Shown in pieces: positions 28,152 through 37,615 of a stretch of DNA of 43,004 bases. The notes beneath the pieces are model-generated. The model did not search any database, was not told where the DNA came from, and saw only the letters and a program-made list of their open reading frames with translations. Numbering within the stretch: the stretch's first letter is position 1; the number at the start of each line of letters is the position of its first letter. Both the position numbers and the translations under genes were made by a program. Origin of the DNA: Vibrio scophthalmi LMG 19158 (lineage in GTDB: Bacteria; Pseudomonadota; Gammaproteobacteria; Enterobacterales; Vibrionaceae); assembly GCF_000222585.1 (NCBI RefSeq), contig NZ_AFWE01000117.1, positions 1 through 43,004 on the forward strand, given 5' to 3'.

Positions 28152-28817
28152 ATGCAGATTGCTTTTTTACATACCTTAGCGGCTAACCAGTCGTTGTTCG
28201 ACTCTTTTATCGCATCAAGTGGTTTAGAAAAACAGGCAACCATTCGCCATCATATTGCGTCTCAATTGTTGCAACATGCGAGCAATGTGGGAATTGATGA
28301 TGAATTGGCATCGATGGTTGAACAGCAAATAGTACAGTTGGAAGCGCAGGGCGCAGATTGGGTTATCTGCACTTGTTCCAGCATTGGTGCGTTAGCTGAA
28401 CAGGCAAAAACACGTTTTGCTCAAGTGATGCGAGTCGATAGGCCCATGGCAATCGAGGCGAGCCAAAGTGGTCATATTAAAGTGTTACCGGCACTTGAAA
28501 CCACCATTAATCCTACTATGAACTTATTGGCAGAATACGATGCTGATATTGCACAGCGCGCCACAGTGGAAGTGATCCCTGAGGCGTGGGCACATTATCT
28601 AGCAGGAGACAATGACGCTTACCTAGCGACCATCGCGCAATATATTCACGATCATTGCCTAAACGATAGTCGTATTGTATTGGCGCAAGCTTCAATGGCA
28701 CCGGCGATTTTGCAGCTCGATCAAGCGACACGTCAACGCACCTTAACCAGCCCAAGTTTGTGCTTGGAGTATCTATTGGCTGAGCTGGAAAATAACGAGA
28801 ATGGTGATTCACAATGA
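28152..28817 (+). CDS. Aspartate/glutamate racemase-like protein
   Basis: This 221-residue cytoplasmic protein resembles the Asp/Glu/hydantoin racemase superfamily. ADWVICTCSSIGALAE (about 73-88) contains the first catalytic-type Cys, VDRPMAIEA follows, and a late IVLAQASMAPAI segment has Ser where a second Cys is common in true racemases. Loss of that Cys makes simple racemase activity uncertain. It overlaps the YgjV gene by 4 nt (ATGA), so they form a two-gene unit behind the eda terminator. A link to uronate metabolism is inferred from position only. Confidence 0.75.
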   Translation: MQIAFLHTLAANQSLFDSFIASSGLEKQATIRHHIASQLLQHASNVGIDDELASMVEQQIVQLEAQGADWVICTCSSIGALAEQAKTRFAQVMRVDRPMAIEASQSGHIKVLPALETTINPTMNLLAEYDADIAQRATVEVIPEAWAHYLAGDNDAYLATIAQYIHDHCLNDSRIVLAQASMAPAILQLDQATRQRTLTSPSLCLEYLLAELENNENGDSQ

Positions 28818-29347
28818 TGACATCATTAACGAATTGGACAATACCAGAATGGAATCTTGCCCAAACCATCGGTATGGTTGCTTTTTTTATTGGAGCGACG
28901 GCTTTCTTACATAGTGATGGGCGACGCTTTCGCCTTCATTTGATGTTGTTCCAAATCGTGCTGTGCAGTCATTTTGTTATGATGGGAGCGCTGGTGGCCG
29001 CGTTCGGATGCGGTATTAGTGCGATACGTAGTTATGCATCAACCAAAACACAATCAACACCGGTCATGTTGTTCTTCATTGCGATGCTGTGGGTGATGGG
29101 TGTACCACAACTTGAGCATTACTATGAAATCTTGACTATTTTTGGCTCGTCAGTTGCCACCTATGCCTTGTTTAAAATGCAGGGCATCACAATGCGTTTG
29201 CTGGTGATGTTCAATTCATTTTGTTGGTTCATTAACAACTTCTTACTGGGTTCAATTGGTGGCACCTTAATGGAGCTAACCTTTATTATGGTCAACAGCG
29301 TGACAATCTTACGCATGTATTACACCCGCCCAATAGCAAACCACTGA
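28814..29347 (+). CDS. YgjV family inner-membrane protein
   Basis: The product has 177 residues and about five membrane helices. IGMVAFFIGATAFLHSDGRRFRLHLMLFQIVLCSHFVMMGALVAA and the C-terminal FNSFCWFINNFLLGSIGGTLMELTFIMVNSVTILRMY match the YgjV (Imp-YgjV) family. In E. coli, ygjV lies next to uxaA/uxaC, so association with hexuronate genes recurs here in a different gene order. Its function is unknown; a transport or envelope role is plausible. Translation is coupled to the upstream racemase-like gene. Confidence 0.85.
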   Translation: MMTSLTNWTIPEWNLAQTIGMVAFFIGATAFLHSDGRRFRLHLMLFQIVLCSHFVMMGALVAAFGCGISAIRSYASTKTQSTPVMLFFIAMLWVMGVPQLEHYYEILTIFGSSVATYALFKMQGITMRLLVMFNSFCWFINNFLLGSIGGTLMELTFIMVNSVTILRMYYTRPIANH

Positions 29348-29429
29348 TTGCAAAGCTTTGACCGTAAACCTTGATCATAAAGCTTTGACAACACGAGCAT
29401 CGTCCACGTAATCACATCGCACAAATAAA

Positions 29430-29467
29430 AACACCGAGCCCATCTAAGAATAGCGGGACTCGGTGTT
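29430..29467 (-). terminator. Terminator of the YhcH-family gene
   Basis: The stem AACACCGAG (29430-29438) / CTCGGTGTT (29459-29467), extended by CCC/GGG across a bulge, is followed on the minus strand by TTTTTA. Confidence 0.8.
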
Positions 29468-29525
29468 GGGCTGCTTAACCAACCATTCAACCAATCAATT
29501 AATTAGTCAGTTCTTAAATGAGTAT

Positions 29526-30380
29526 TTAAATCGCGACTAGCTGGCCATTAATGGCATGCATCGCAGGCACCCATGCCAATTTATCTGCCGACATCTTGTT
29601 GCCACAAGGCAGTTTAATGTGATTCACCAACCACACCACACAGCCTTGTTCACCCTCTTGTTCAAGATTGAACAGCACTCGTGCTTGTGAGAACAGGTTG
29701 CCATCATCAAACGCTTCAGAGATAGGCATTGCAGCGCCTTGCCATGCCGCGATCAAGGTTTCTACTTTGTGGTCAACCGCAAGGGTGATCAGCTCAGGCT
29801 CAACATCTTTGACGATACGCATTTCAATGTTGGTGCGTAGACCTGTTTGCTTGAGTGAAATTTGGTGTGGAATGTTGCTGTCATTCCAAGTCAGTGTTGA
29901 CTGCATCGATTGCTCTGCTAACCATTGGTGAGAGATCTTAATCACCGCTTTACGGATCGCCATCGGCTCATTAACCGCAACCAGTGGACGGTGTGGCTGT
30001 TCTGCATTGAAGATAATGAAGTCGTTGACTTGTAGATCGGTAAATTGCTCGTTCACCACATCTTCACTGAACGCAACATCACGCGCTTCAAGCAAATCTT
30101 CAGCAATGCTTTGGAAAGGTTGCAGGCTGTAACCAAAACGTTCTTCACCCGCAAGTACGATTTGAACATCGATATACTTACGGTGGATTTCAGATTTACA
30201 CTCCGTCACTAATTTGCTGTTGTCATCAACCACGAAGAAGAAAACATCATCACCTTCAAGTTGGTAGCGACCATTTTCCACTGAAGCACTTAAGCGCTGT
30301 TTTACCTGCTCGATAACTTCAAACATTTTAACCGGAAGGCCCTGACAAGCTTCCAAGTTAGATAAGTTGCCTTTAAACAC
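29526..30380 (-). CDS. YhcH/YjgK/YiaL (DUF386) family protein with extra C-terminal domain
   Basis: The product has 284 residues. The N-terminal ~150 residues are a DUF386 cupin-like barrel: LEGDDVFFFVVDDNS, ESKSEIHRKYIDVQIVLAGEER-type metal/sugar-binding strands, IIFNAEQPHRPLVAVNEP, KAVIKI. Plain members are about 150 residues. The C-terminal ~130 residues (HQISLKQTGLRTNIE to the end) form a second domain I do not recognise. DUF386 proteins recur in sialic-acid and uronate gene clusters and may act on sugar anomers or ring-opening. A near-perfect UxuR-type palindrome 61 nt upstream ties this gene to the hexuronate regulon. Confidence 0.85.
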   Translation of the reverse strand: MFKGNLSNLEACQGLPVKMFEVIEQVKQRLSASVENGRYQLEGDDVFFFVVDDNSKLVTECKSEIHRKYIDVQIVLAGEERFGYSLQPFQSIAEDLLEARDVAFSEDVVNEQFTDLQVNDFIIFNAEQPHRPLVAVNEPMAIRKAVIKISHQWLAEQSMQSTLTWNDSNIPHQISLKQTGLRTNIEMRIVKDVEPELITLAVDHKVETLIAAWQGAAMPISEAFDDGNLFSQARVLFNLEQEGEQGCVVWLVNHIKLPCGNKMSADKLAWVPAMHAINGQLVAI

Positions 30381-30440
30381 TAATTACCTCAATAGCCACG
30401 CAGTGGCTGCATTAGAAAGGGCTAGTATAAGCGATTAATA

Positions 30441-30458
30441 TAATTGGTTGACCAATTA
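30441..30458. promoter_or_regulatory. UxuR-type operator upstream of the YhcH-family gene
   Basis: TAATTGGTTGACCAATTA is palindromic apart from the two central bases, and it is the same motif as in the dctP/dctQ spacer. It lies 61 nt upstream of the minus-strand start. Confidence 0.7.
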
Positions 30459-30656
30459 TAGTGAGATTTAAGTAAGGAAGGAGAACTGGATCAATAATTC
30501 ACTCAATAGCAGGCTTTATAAAGCTCACAGAGTCTCATATTACCGTGTTCACCGGATATATCTGACTTTATCAGGTGTTATGTAGAGCCCCATTAAGCTT
30601 TCTTAGCTTGGCAGATTGAGCGTTATTCGTTTCGCAAAGAGCCGGGAGAAGCAATT
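30459..30656. other. Gene-free spacer between UxuR operator and pro terminator
   Basis: No coding frame or recognisable RNA was seen. It separates two minus-strand transcripts and should hold the promoter of the YhcH-family gene at its left end. Confidence 0.4.
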
Positions 30657-30690
30657 AAAAAATGCCTGTGATCGAAACCACAGGCATTTT
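30657..30690 (-). terminator. Terminator of proVWX operon
   Basis: The stem AAAATGCCTGTG (30659-30670) / CACAGGCATTTT (30679-30690) has a T-run on the minus strand, 44 nt after proX. Confidence 0.88.
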
Positions 30691-30733
30691 GCTAAGGTGT
30701 AGCCAGAGGCTAAAAGCGAAAACTAAAGGCGCG

Positions 30734-31741
30734 TTACAGAGCGGCTTGCTTTGCTTCTGCGACCCAAGAGTCAAATAGCGCTTGGTTGGCTTTGATCCAA
30801 CCATTTGCATGTGCTTCGATGTCAGAAGCTGAGTTTTTACCTTTGCTCATGATCATGTTCTGTGCGCTCACATCGTTGATGTTTACTTTGATGATTTCGA
30901 ACAGTTTAGCCGCTGCTGGGTTGTTGTCAGTAAACTGCTTGTTGGCCACAATGCGCATTGAATTCATTTCAAAGCCGTAGTTTTTACCATTAGCCAAGGT
31001 GGTATCGACATTCTTACGCTCACCCGGTAGGGCTGAGAACGGCACTTCTAGCCAAACCACATCTTTGCCTGGAACCAACACACCACTTACCCAGTAAGGT
31101 GTCCAGGTGTAGTATATTACCGGATCGCCTTTCTTATAGCGTGAAATCGTATCGGCAATGATTGCTGCATAGTTACCTTGGTTGTGAGAGACCGTGTCAC
31201 GTAATTTATAAGCATTAAGCTGCTCTTCGATCACCATCTCACAGCCCCAACCAGGGTTACAACCGGTAAGGTCTGCTTTGCCATCGCCATTGGCATCAAA
31301 TAGAGCGGCAATTTTTGGGTCGGTTAGCTGACCAATGTTTGTGATGCCGTACTTTTCTGCCGTTTTCTTATCAATTAAGTAACCTTGCGCAGCGCCACTG
31401 ATGAATTGACCTTTACGGAAGAAACTCTCATCGCCACCTGCCATCGTGTACTTGTCAGCATGCAAAGGGAACCAGCCTACCGCAAGGAAGGTCGCATCAC
31501 CGTTCGCGATTGATGTGTAGCCAACGTTGTAGTCAACTTCTTTAGTTTCTTTGACTTGGTAACCCAACGCTTCAAGTGCTTTGTTGACGATCAGCGTTTG
31601 GAAAGTTTCTTCTGCAACCGTTGATTGAACCGGTTGTACTGTTACGCCTTCACCGGGCAGTTTTTCAGCCCATGCATGGCTTGAAACAGCAAGCGCAGAT
31701 ACCGCGCTTACGACGAGGGTTTTCTTCCATGAATTATTCAT
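30734..31741 (-). CDS. proX: Glycine betaine/L-proline ABC transporter, substrate-binding protein
   Basis: This 335-residue exported protein has a signal peptide ([25 protein letters not shown], cleaved near residue 25). The ProX/OpuAC fold is shown by [56 protein letters not shown] and [14 protein letters not shown]. The tryptophans that box the quaternary ammonium of betaine are present. It works with ProV and ProW to take up osmoprotectants. The start overlaps the proW stop by 4 nt (ATGA). Confidence 0.95.
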   Translation of the reverse strand: MNNSWKKTLVVSAVSALAVSSHAWAEKLPGEGVTVQPVQSTVAEETFQTLIVNKALEALGYQVKETKEVDYNVGYTSIANGDATFLAVGWFPLHADKYTMAGGDESFFRKGQFISGAAQGYLIDKKTAEKYGITNIGQLTDPKIAALFDANGDGKADLTGCNPGWGCEMVIEEQLNAYKLRDTVSHNQGNYAAIIADTISRYKKGDPVIYYTWTPYWVSGVLVPGKDVVWLEVPFSALPGERKNVDTTLANGKNYGFEMNSMRIVANKQFTDNNPAAAKLFEIIKVNINDVSAQNMIMSKGKNSASDIEAHANGWIKANQALFDSWVAEAKQAAL

Positions 31742-32814
31742 TCAGTTTTCTCCTGGATTGAGTTTCCCAACGATTTATTAGCCGGCAGCTTGAAAAATAT
31801 CGAAGCTGGACCTGTGTGATACCAACGTTGTTTTGTATTTTGAGCATTAATGCCAAGTTGCTGTGTTACGCGATCAAGCAAAATAGCAAGAATAACGATG
31901 CCTAAGCCGCCGACAGCAGCAAGGCCCATATCAAGTCGTCCAATACCGCGCAGCACCATTTGACCAAGTCCACCAACTGCAATCATAGAGGCGATTACCA
32001 CCATTGAGAGTGACAGCATCAAGGTTTGGTTTACCCCGGCCATAATCGTGGGCATCGCCAATGGTAATTGGATTCGATACAGCATTTGTTTACGACTGGC
32101 ACCGAACGAATGTCCCGCTTCTATCAACTCATCAGGTACTTGCTGAATGCCGAGAATGGTTAAGCGCACCACTGGGGGTAGGGCAAAGATGATGGTGACC
32201 ACCACGCCAGGTACGTTACCAATACCAAACAGCATGACAATTGGCACTAGGTAGACAAAAGCAGGAGTGGTTTGCATTGCGTCGAGTAGCGGTCGCACCA
32301 CTTTGGCGGCCGTCTCACTTCTTGCCAGCCATATTCCCATGGGCAAGCCGATCAACAGGCAGAAAAACACCGAGGTCATTACTAGCGATAAGGTGGTCAT
32401 CGCTTGGCCCCACGCGCCAATCAAACCAATTAGGACTAATGACACCAACGTGGTCGCGCCGAGCTTTAAGTTGGAAAACTGCCAAGTGATGAGAAACAGC
32501 ACTAACAACATAATTGGCGCGGGGGTCGAGACCAGCGCGGTTTCAAATGAGCTAAGAATAAAATCAATCGGAACTCGGATGGCTTGGAAAAGTGGGCGGC
32601 CATGATTAACCAGCCACTCTAAACCGGTTTCAACCCAGACATCGAAGGGGAGAACGGCATTAGCAAATGGATCCATGATATCGAAAGGCGCTTGCTCAAT
32701 ACTTTCAGAAGAGAGCCAGTTTTCATCACCAGAAGGCGCTTCTTGTGCCCATGGATTACTTTCCGGGGCTGCAGGCGTTGCCCAAGGGTCGTTTGCAGTT
32801 TCTTGTGCTGACAT
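31738..32814 (-). CDS. proW: Glycine betaine/L-proline ABC transporter, permease
   Basis: The 358-residue product has a hydrophilic, acidic N-terminal tail of about 90 residues (as in E. coli ProW) followed by about six or seven membrane helices. The permease motif [33 protein letters not shown] (EAA loop contacting ProV) lies near residues 236-268. [27 protein letters not shown] and [24 protein letters not shown] are family-typical. It lies between proV (5-nt gap) and proX (4-nt overlap). Confidence 0.95.
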   Translation of the reverse strand: MSAQETANDPWATPAAPESNPWAQEAPSGDENWLSSESIEQAPFDIMDPFANAVLPFDVWVETGLEWLVNHGRPLFQAIRVPIDFILSSFETALVSTPAPIMLLVLFLITWQFSNLKLGATTLVSLVLIGLIGAWGQAMTTLSLVMTSVFFCLLIGLPMGIWLARSETAAKVVRPLLDAMQTTPAFVYLVPIVMLFGIGNVPGVVVTIIFALPPVVRLTILGIQQVPDELIEAGHSFGASRKQMLYRIQLPLAMPTIMAGVNQTLMLSLSMVVIASMIAVGGLGQMVLRGIGRLDMGLAAVGGLGIVILAILLDRVTQQLGINAQNTKQRWYHTGPASIFFKLPANKSLGNSIQEKTE

Positions 32815-32819
32815 GGTGA

Positions 32820-34007
32820 TTAATCCCTATCCAATGCTTGAAGTAAACGTGATTTCGACACAATGCCGAAATATTGGCCGTGCTCGTCGACAACGGGTAC
32901 CGAATAAGAGACTCCCGCGACATCACCTAGAATGTCATTAATCGGTTGTTCAGGTGACAGCGTGATGGTTGACTCAAGTTGAGCACTGACCAAACAACGA
33001 TTTTCTTTGTGCGCTTGGCGTAGCGACTCAATGGATACCAAACCAGAGAATTGATTGGTTTTATCGACGACCACGCCGAATTCGCGATCATTGTCCGTGA
33101 GAATTTGTAGGGCTGAAGCGGGACCATCGTGCTCTGATTTTTTAAACACCGCCGCGGGATTTTTACGCGCAATATCTTTAGCGGTTAGCACGCTGGCGAT
33201 GTTCACACCACGGAAGAACGCTTCCACATAATCATTGGCAGGATTATTTAAGATTTCATCGGGTGTTCCAACTTGAACCACCACACCATCTTGCATAATG
33301 GCGATACGGTCACCAATGCGCATTGCTTCGTCCAAATCATGCGAGATAAACACAATGGTGCGTTTGTCATCATTTTGCAGCCGAATCAGTTCGTCTTGCA
33401 TTTCTGTTCGAATAAGAGGGTCAAGTGCAGAGAATGCCTCGTCCATCAACAATATATCAGGGTCGCAAGCAAGCGCGCGAGCAAGGCCAACGCGCTGTTT
33501 CATACCGCCGGAGAGCTCATCTGGATAAGAATCGGCGTAGGCATCAAGACCAACACGAGACAGAGCAGACAATGCGGATGCATGTCGAGTTGGCACATCG
33601 ACGCCTGCGAGTTCAAGGCCAAAAGAGGCATTTTCGATAACTGTCATATGCGGCATCAATGCGAAGTTTTGGAAGACCATCGAGATGTTGTTGCGGCGCA
33701 CTTGGCGTAAGTCGTCTTCAGAGATGTGAGCGATGTCTTTACCGCGAAGAAGAACGCTGCCTTGGGTTGGCTCGATTAAGCGGTTGAGAAGGCGAACCAG
33801 TGTTGATTTACCCGAGCCAGAGAGCCCCATGATAACGAAGATCTCGCCTTCGTTGATGGAGAGAGAAACATCATGCACACCAACGGTCAGGCCGGTTTTT
33901 TCAAAAATGCTATCTTTGTCTGCACCTTGTTCTATGAGGGCGAAAGCTTGTTCTGGGTTTTCCCCAAATACTTTATATAACCCTTGTACTTCCAGTATGG
34001 GCGACAT
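32820..34007 (-). CDS. proV: Glycine betaine/L-proline ABC transporter, ATPase
   Basis: The product has 395 residues. It shows Walker [10 protein letters not shown] at 61-69, Q-loop [14 protein letters not shown], signature [15 protein letters not shown], Walker [14 protein letters not shown] and switch ISHDLDEAM. The C-terminal ~110 residues are paired CBS domains ending in [30 protein letters not shown], the ionic-strength sensor in OpuA-type systems. First gene of proVWX, transcribed away from ectABC, so it shares the 507-nt osmoregulated spacer. Confidence 0.96.
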   Translation of the reverse strand: MSPILEVQGLYKVFGENPEQAFALIEQGADKDSIFEKTGLTVGVHDVSLSINEGEIFVIMGLSGSGKSTLVRLLNRLIEPTQGSVLLRGKDIAHISEDDLRQVRRNNISMVFQNFALMPHMTVIENASFGLELAGVDVPTRHASALSALSRVGLDAYADSYPDELSGGMKQRVGLARALACDPDILLMDEAFSALDPLIRTEMQDELIRLQNDDKRTIVFISHDLDEAMRIGDRIAIMQDGVVVQVGTPDEILNNPANDYVEAFFRGVNIASVLTAKDIARKNPAAVFKKSEHDGPASALQILTDNDREFGVVVDKTNQFSGLVSIESLRQAHKENRCLVSAQLESTITLSPEQPINDILGDVAGVSYSVPVVDEHGQYFGIVSKSRLLQALDRD

Positions 34008-34514
34008 GTAGAGTCCTTTATTTTATGTGTCACTATTTTGAAAAACCTTCGTACTCTAAGTAAAAAATGGTAATAAATCAATTCGTGCTTATTCCATACT
34101 TGAAGGGGGTAAATTCAGTTTTATTGTTAAGCTATTGTTTTTAATCAATAAAATAGAATTTGTGAAGATTTGACTATTGAGGTGTTTCCAATAGCTGACT
34201 GCCCGCATAAACACTAGCGAAAATAGTGCATGATTACAGCGGGCTACTGTTAATAAGTTATTGTAATTATGAGTTATTATGTCGAGTTTTCAGCTGGGTT
34301 ACTAAATTTTAAAATAATGATTGGAGCAGATTCTAAGTGAATGGAATGAACGCCTAAAAAAGAACGTTTGGAATGATAACAAGCGCAATTTCATTGGGTT
34401 ACACTAATTGTGTGATTATTGTCACGTAAATTGGTGCTATTTTAAACTCTCCTTGATCTGAACTGTGAGGTATGATCAATAATATAAGGGAACTAACTTA
34501 GAGCTCAAAGGATT
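34008..34514. promoter_or_regulatory. Divergent osmoregulatory spacer between proV and ectA
   Basis: 507 AT-rich nt with no gene. It must contain the promoters for both compatible-solute operons. A CRP-type site lies at 34411-34426. In other vibrios CosR controls both loci; its site cannot be placed here by eye. Confidence 0.55.
34411..34426. promoter_or_regulatory. CRP-like site upstream of ectA
   Basis: TGTGATTATTGTCACG matches the consensus TGTGA-N6-TCACA at nine of ten defined positions. It lies 89 nt before the ectA start. Confidence 0.6.
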
Positions 34515-35069
34515 ATGCGCCCTAATATGATTACTTCTGCACCTTGGGTGCTGAACGCAAATACAAAACCTTCAAACCTGACATTCGGTTTTCGAAGGCC
34601 AACGATCAATGATGGAAATCGTATCCATGCATTGATCGCCAATAGCCCCCCTCTAGATACAAACTCTGCATACTGCAATTTTCTTCAAGCTTCTCATTTT
34701 AGCGATACTTGCGTCCTAGCCGAATTTGATGGCTCAGCGGCGGGATTTATCTCTGCTTATATCAAACCACAGTCACCGAATGAACTGTTCGTTTGGCAAG
34801 TCGCGGTCGATGAAAAGTTTCGAGGGCAGGGGCTGGCTTACCAGATGCTTAACGAACTGCTTGCGCGTCTCGCGCCAGCTGGCATCGAGTATGTTGAAAC
34901 AACCATCACCAAGGACAATCAAGGCTCTTGGGCACTGTTCAAGAAATTGGACCGTGAACATGGTGGTAATGGTAGCGTGTCGGTTTTTCTCGACCAGACA
35001 CAGCACTTCTATGGTGATCACGACACGGAATACCTGTTTCGCATCCCTCTACGAATAACTCACAAATAA
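34515..35069 (+). CDS. ectA: L-2,4-diaminobutyrate acetyltransferase
   Basis: This 184-residue GNAT enzyme acetylates L-2,4-diaminobutyrate to N-gamma-acetyl-diaminobutyrate in ectoine synthesis. EctA features are FRRPTINDGNRIHALIANSPPLDTNSAYCNFLQASHFSDTCVLAE, the acetyl-CoA loop VDEKFRGQGLAYQML, ETTITKDNQGSWALFKKLDR, and HDTEYLFRIPL near the end. AAAGGA lies close to the ATG. The 5' gene of ectABC, 21 nt before ectB. Confidence 0.96.
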   Translation: MRPNMITSAPWVLNANTKPSNLTFGFRRPTINDGNRIHALIANSPPLDTNSAYCNFLQASHFSDTCVLAEFDGSAAGFISAYIKPQSPNELFVWQVAVDEKFRGQGLAYQMLNELLARLAPAGIEYVETTITKDNQGSWALFKKLDREHGGNGSVSVFLDQTQHFYGDHDTEYLFRIPLRITHK

Positions 35070-35090
35070 GGATTAATTTACGGTTCCACT

Positions 35091-36356
35091 ATGGATATTT
35101 TTAATCAGCATGAGTCAAAAGTACGCTCATATTCAAACAGCTTTCCAGTCATTTTCAAAAAAGCCAAGGGGTCTTGGCTTGAGACCGATTCAGGAGATCG
35201 TTACCTCGATTTCCTAGCCGGTGCAGGATCTCTCAATTACGGACACAACAATGACGCACTACAAGCGTCATTGGTAGAGTACATAACAGGCGATGGCATC
35301 ACTCACGGTTTGGATATGCACTCCAATGCGAAAGCTGACTTTCTTGTCGCGCTGAACAAATACATTTTCCAACCAAGATCCTTAGATTACAAAGTACAGT
35401 TTACTGGACCAACGGGCACCAACGCTGTGGAAGCTGCGCTCAAATTGGCGAGAAAAGTCAAAGGTCGCCAAAACGTCGTCGCATTCACTAATGGCTTCCA
35501 CGGTTGTACCGCAGGTGCACTTGCAGCAACCGGTAACCAACACCACCGTGGTGGTAATGGTATGCCATTAGCGGGCGTGACTCGTCTTCCTTATGAAGGC
35601 TATGCCGGTATCGACGGTTTGAGCTTGTTTGAAACCATGCTTACCGATGCATCAAGTGGCCTTGATAAACCGGCGGCGGTATTGCTAGAGACCGTACAAG
35701 GTGAGGGCGGCCTAAATGTGGCTTCTAACCAATGGTTACAACGACTAGAGAAAATCTGCCGTAGCAACGATGTTCTACTGATTGTGGATGACATCCAAGC
35801 AGGTTGTGGCCGTACTGGTACTTTCTTTAGCTTTGAACCTGCGGGCATTAAACCAGATATGGTTACCCTGTCTAAATCGATTAGTGGTTATGGTCTGCCG
35901 ATGGCGATCGTACTGCTTAAACCGGAGCTTGATGCTTGGAAACCAGGTGAACACAACGGTACCTTCCGTGGTAACAACCATGCGTTTGTTACCGCCGCGC
36001 ACGCTCTAAAGCTATTTTGGTCAGATAAAGCACTAGAAGAGAACATCGCAGAACGCTCAGCTCAAGTCTCTGCTACCTTATCCAATGTACAAAAACGTTA
36101 CCCGCAGCTGTTTGAACAGCAAAAAGGCCGTGGTTTAATGATTGGCATAGAGTGTAGCGCTGGTGAAACTGCCACGCTGATCGCTCGAGAGTGTTTTGCT
36201 AACGGCATGGTAATCGAAACCGCTGGCCCAAATGATGAAGTTGTGAAGTTCTTCTGTCCTCTCACCATCACGCAGAGTGAAATGGAACAAGGTATGACAA
36301 TCTTTGAAAAGGCAGTCGATAACGTCGCTGCTAAACTGATCAAGAAAGCATCGTAG
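35091..36356 (+). CDS. ectB: Diaminobutyrate-2-oxoglutarate transaminase
   Basis: This 421-residue class III PLP aminotransferase makes L-2,4-diaminobutyrate from aspartate semialdehyde and glutamate. It shows FTGPTGTNAVEAALKLARK, FTNGFHGCTAGALAATGN, IVDDIQAGCGRTGTFFSFE and the PLP Lys262 in TLSKSISGYGLPMA. The length is typical of EctB. The upstream ribosome site is weak, suggesting reinitiation from ectA. ectC follows 9 nt after. Confidence 0.96.
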   Translation: MDIFNQHESKVRSYSNSFPVIFKKAKGSWLETDSGDRYLDFLAGAGSLNYGHNNDALQASLVEYITGDGITHGLDMHSNAKADFLVALNKYIFQPRSLDYKVQFTGPTGTNAVEAALKLARKVKGRQNVVAFTNGFHGCTAGALAATGNQHHRGGNGMPLAGVTRLPYEGYAGIDGLSLFETMLTDASSGLDKPAAVLLETVQGEGGLNVASNQWLQRLEKICRSNDVLLIVDDIQAGCGRTGTFFSFEPAGIKPDMVTLSKSISGYGLPMAIVLLKPELDAWKPGEHNGTFRGNNHAFVTAAHALKLFWSDKALEENIAERSAQVSATLSNVQKRYPQLFEQQKGRGLMIGIECSAGETATLIARECFANGMVIETAGPNDEVVKFFCPLTITQSEMEQGMTIFEKAVDNVAAKLIKKAS

Positions 36357-36365
36357 GGACGAATC

Positions 36366-36752
36366 ATGATTGTAAGAACATTAGAAGAGTGTCGTGATAG
36401 CGATCGCCGCGTAGTATCACAAACGTGGGAAAGCGTACGTATGTTGCTTAAAGATGACAACATGGGCTTCTCTTTCCATATCACCACGATATTTGAAAAT
36501 ACAGAAACGCATATCCACTACAAAAATCACTTAGAGTCAGTCTACTGCATGAGTGGTGAAGGCGAAATTGAAGTCGTCGGTGGTGAAACGTACCCAATTA
36601 AACCTGGTACATTGTACATCCTCGATAAGCACGATGAACATTATCTACGCGCTTATAAAGATAAAGAAATGGTGATGGCTTGCGTGTTCAATCCACCGAT
36701 CACCGGCCGTGAAACACATGATAAAGACGGCGTATATCCACTCGTTGACTAA
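36366..36752 (+). CDS. ectC: L-ectoine synthase
   Basis: This 128-residue cupin enzyme cyclises N-gamma-acetyl-diaminobutyrate to ectoine. The EctC signature includes [47 protein letters not shown] (metal-binding His/Glu), and [21 protein letters not shown]. It is followed after 27 nt by a terminator. The specialised aspartokinase gene (asp_ect) that often follows ectC in vibrios is not in this window. Confidence 0.96.
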   Translation: MIVRTLEECRDSDRRVVSQTWESVRMLLKDDNMGFSFHITTIFENTETHIHYKNHLESVYCMSGEGEIEVVGGETYPIKPGTLYILDKHDEHYLRAYKDKEMVMACVFNPPITGRETHDKDGVYPLVD

Positions 36753-36779
36753 ATCCAACTCGCGTCGATTTACATTTAA

Positions 36780-36805
36780 AGCCAAGGTATTCCCTTGGCT
36801 TTTTG
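36780..36805 (+). terminator. Terminator of ectABC
   Basis: The 8-bp stem AGCCAAGG (36780-36787) / CCTTGGCT (36793-36800) is followed by TTTTT. Confidence 0.9.
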
Positions 36806-37125
36806 CTGCTAGAATGAACGTGATTGTCATCGCTACGACTCTAAAAGTGAATGTAAAAAGCTAAAATGAATTACTGGAAAATAACTGGTTATCTATCCAT
36901 GCTGGTGGTTTTTCTCCCTCAAACAGAATTAAGGATCTTCTAAGCGTCTAAAACTCAATTTCAATTTGAGATTCGATTAAAAAATTTAGGCTTTGTTGCG
37001 ACTTATGTGAACCTCCATGATTCTATCCCGCATAAAAAATGGCACAATTAGGAGAGAAAAAGCTCTTTTTAGACGTATAGAGAGCGTTAGGTTTTTCCGC
37101 GGTTAAATGGAATTGAGGGGGTATC
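36806..37125. other. Junction between ect operon and cassette array
   Basis: About 320 nt without a gene or an integron integrase. Near 37085, GCGTTAGGTTTTT resembles the 3' core (GTTRRRY) of an attC or attI site, but no partner half is seen upstream. GGCTTTGTTGCGAC at about 36988 resembles the ends of some IS5-family elements. Probably rearranged sequence. Confidence 0.4.
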
Positions 37126-37479
37126 ATGGATTATCAAACGAAGCTCCAATTTTCACATAAAGAGCTCAATGATAAAGGTGTTTGGAAGTCGAATTACAAT
37201 CCACCAATAGCCAAGTTACTATGCAAAATGGGACTTAACTTCCCGCCGCCTTATTATCAGACCTTCATGAACAACTGGGTTATTTCAGCCATCATGTTCG
37301 CTCCTGTTTGGGGTGTTTTAAATTGGTTTGTTGTTTGGAGTAAAGCAGATAAGCCAGTTCTCGAAGCTGTCTATATGTCTCTGATTGGTGGTGTTTTGTT
37401 TGGGCTAATCATGGCGACATTTTATTTTGTTAGACGAAAGCAATTAAACCTGTCGGAGTGGAGTTCTTTGGGAGAATAG
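37126..37479 (+). CDS. Cassette 1: DUF6404-like small membrane protein
   Basis: This 117-residue protein has a short soluble N-terminus containing SNYNPPIAKLLCKMGLNFPPPYYQTFMNN, which I associate with the DUF6404 family. Two membrane helices lie at about 53-70 and 83-105, and the tail is RRKQLNLSEW. GAGGGGG precedes the ATG. Function unknown; small membrane proteins of this kind are common in Vibrio integron cassettes. Its own attC follows 7 nt after the stop. Confidence 0.75.
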   Translation: MDYQTKLQFSHKELNDKGVWKSNYNPPIAKLLCKMGLNFPPPYYQTFMNNWVISAIMFAPVWGVLNWFVVWSKADKPVLEAVYMSLIGGVLFGLIMATFYFVRRKQLNLSEWSSLGE

Positions 37480-37486
37480 CCCCAAA

Positions 37487-37615
37487 ACCTAACAAAGTAT
37501 TTAAGAAGGATTCGCAACGCTTGGCGAATTTCGTTTAAATTCAGCTTTAGTGTTTAAGGTGGTTTGTCGAGGCTGTGGTATAGGGCGTCGCTCACCTCTT
37601 AATACGGCGTTATGT
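37487..37615 (+). repeat. attC site 1
   Basis: A 129-nt Vibrio-type attC. The left core ACCTAAC (37487-37493) is followed by AAAGTATTTAAGAAGGATTC, and complementary right-hand boxes end in GCGTTATGT with core GTTATGT (37609-37615). Recombination occurs in the right core after G. Confidence 0.92.
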
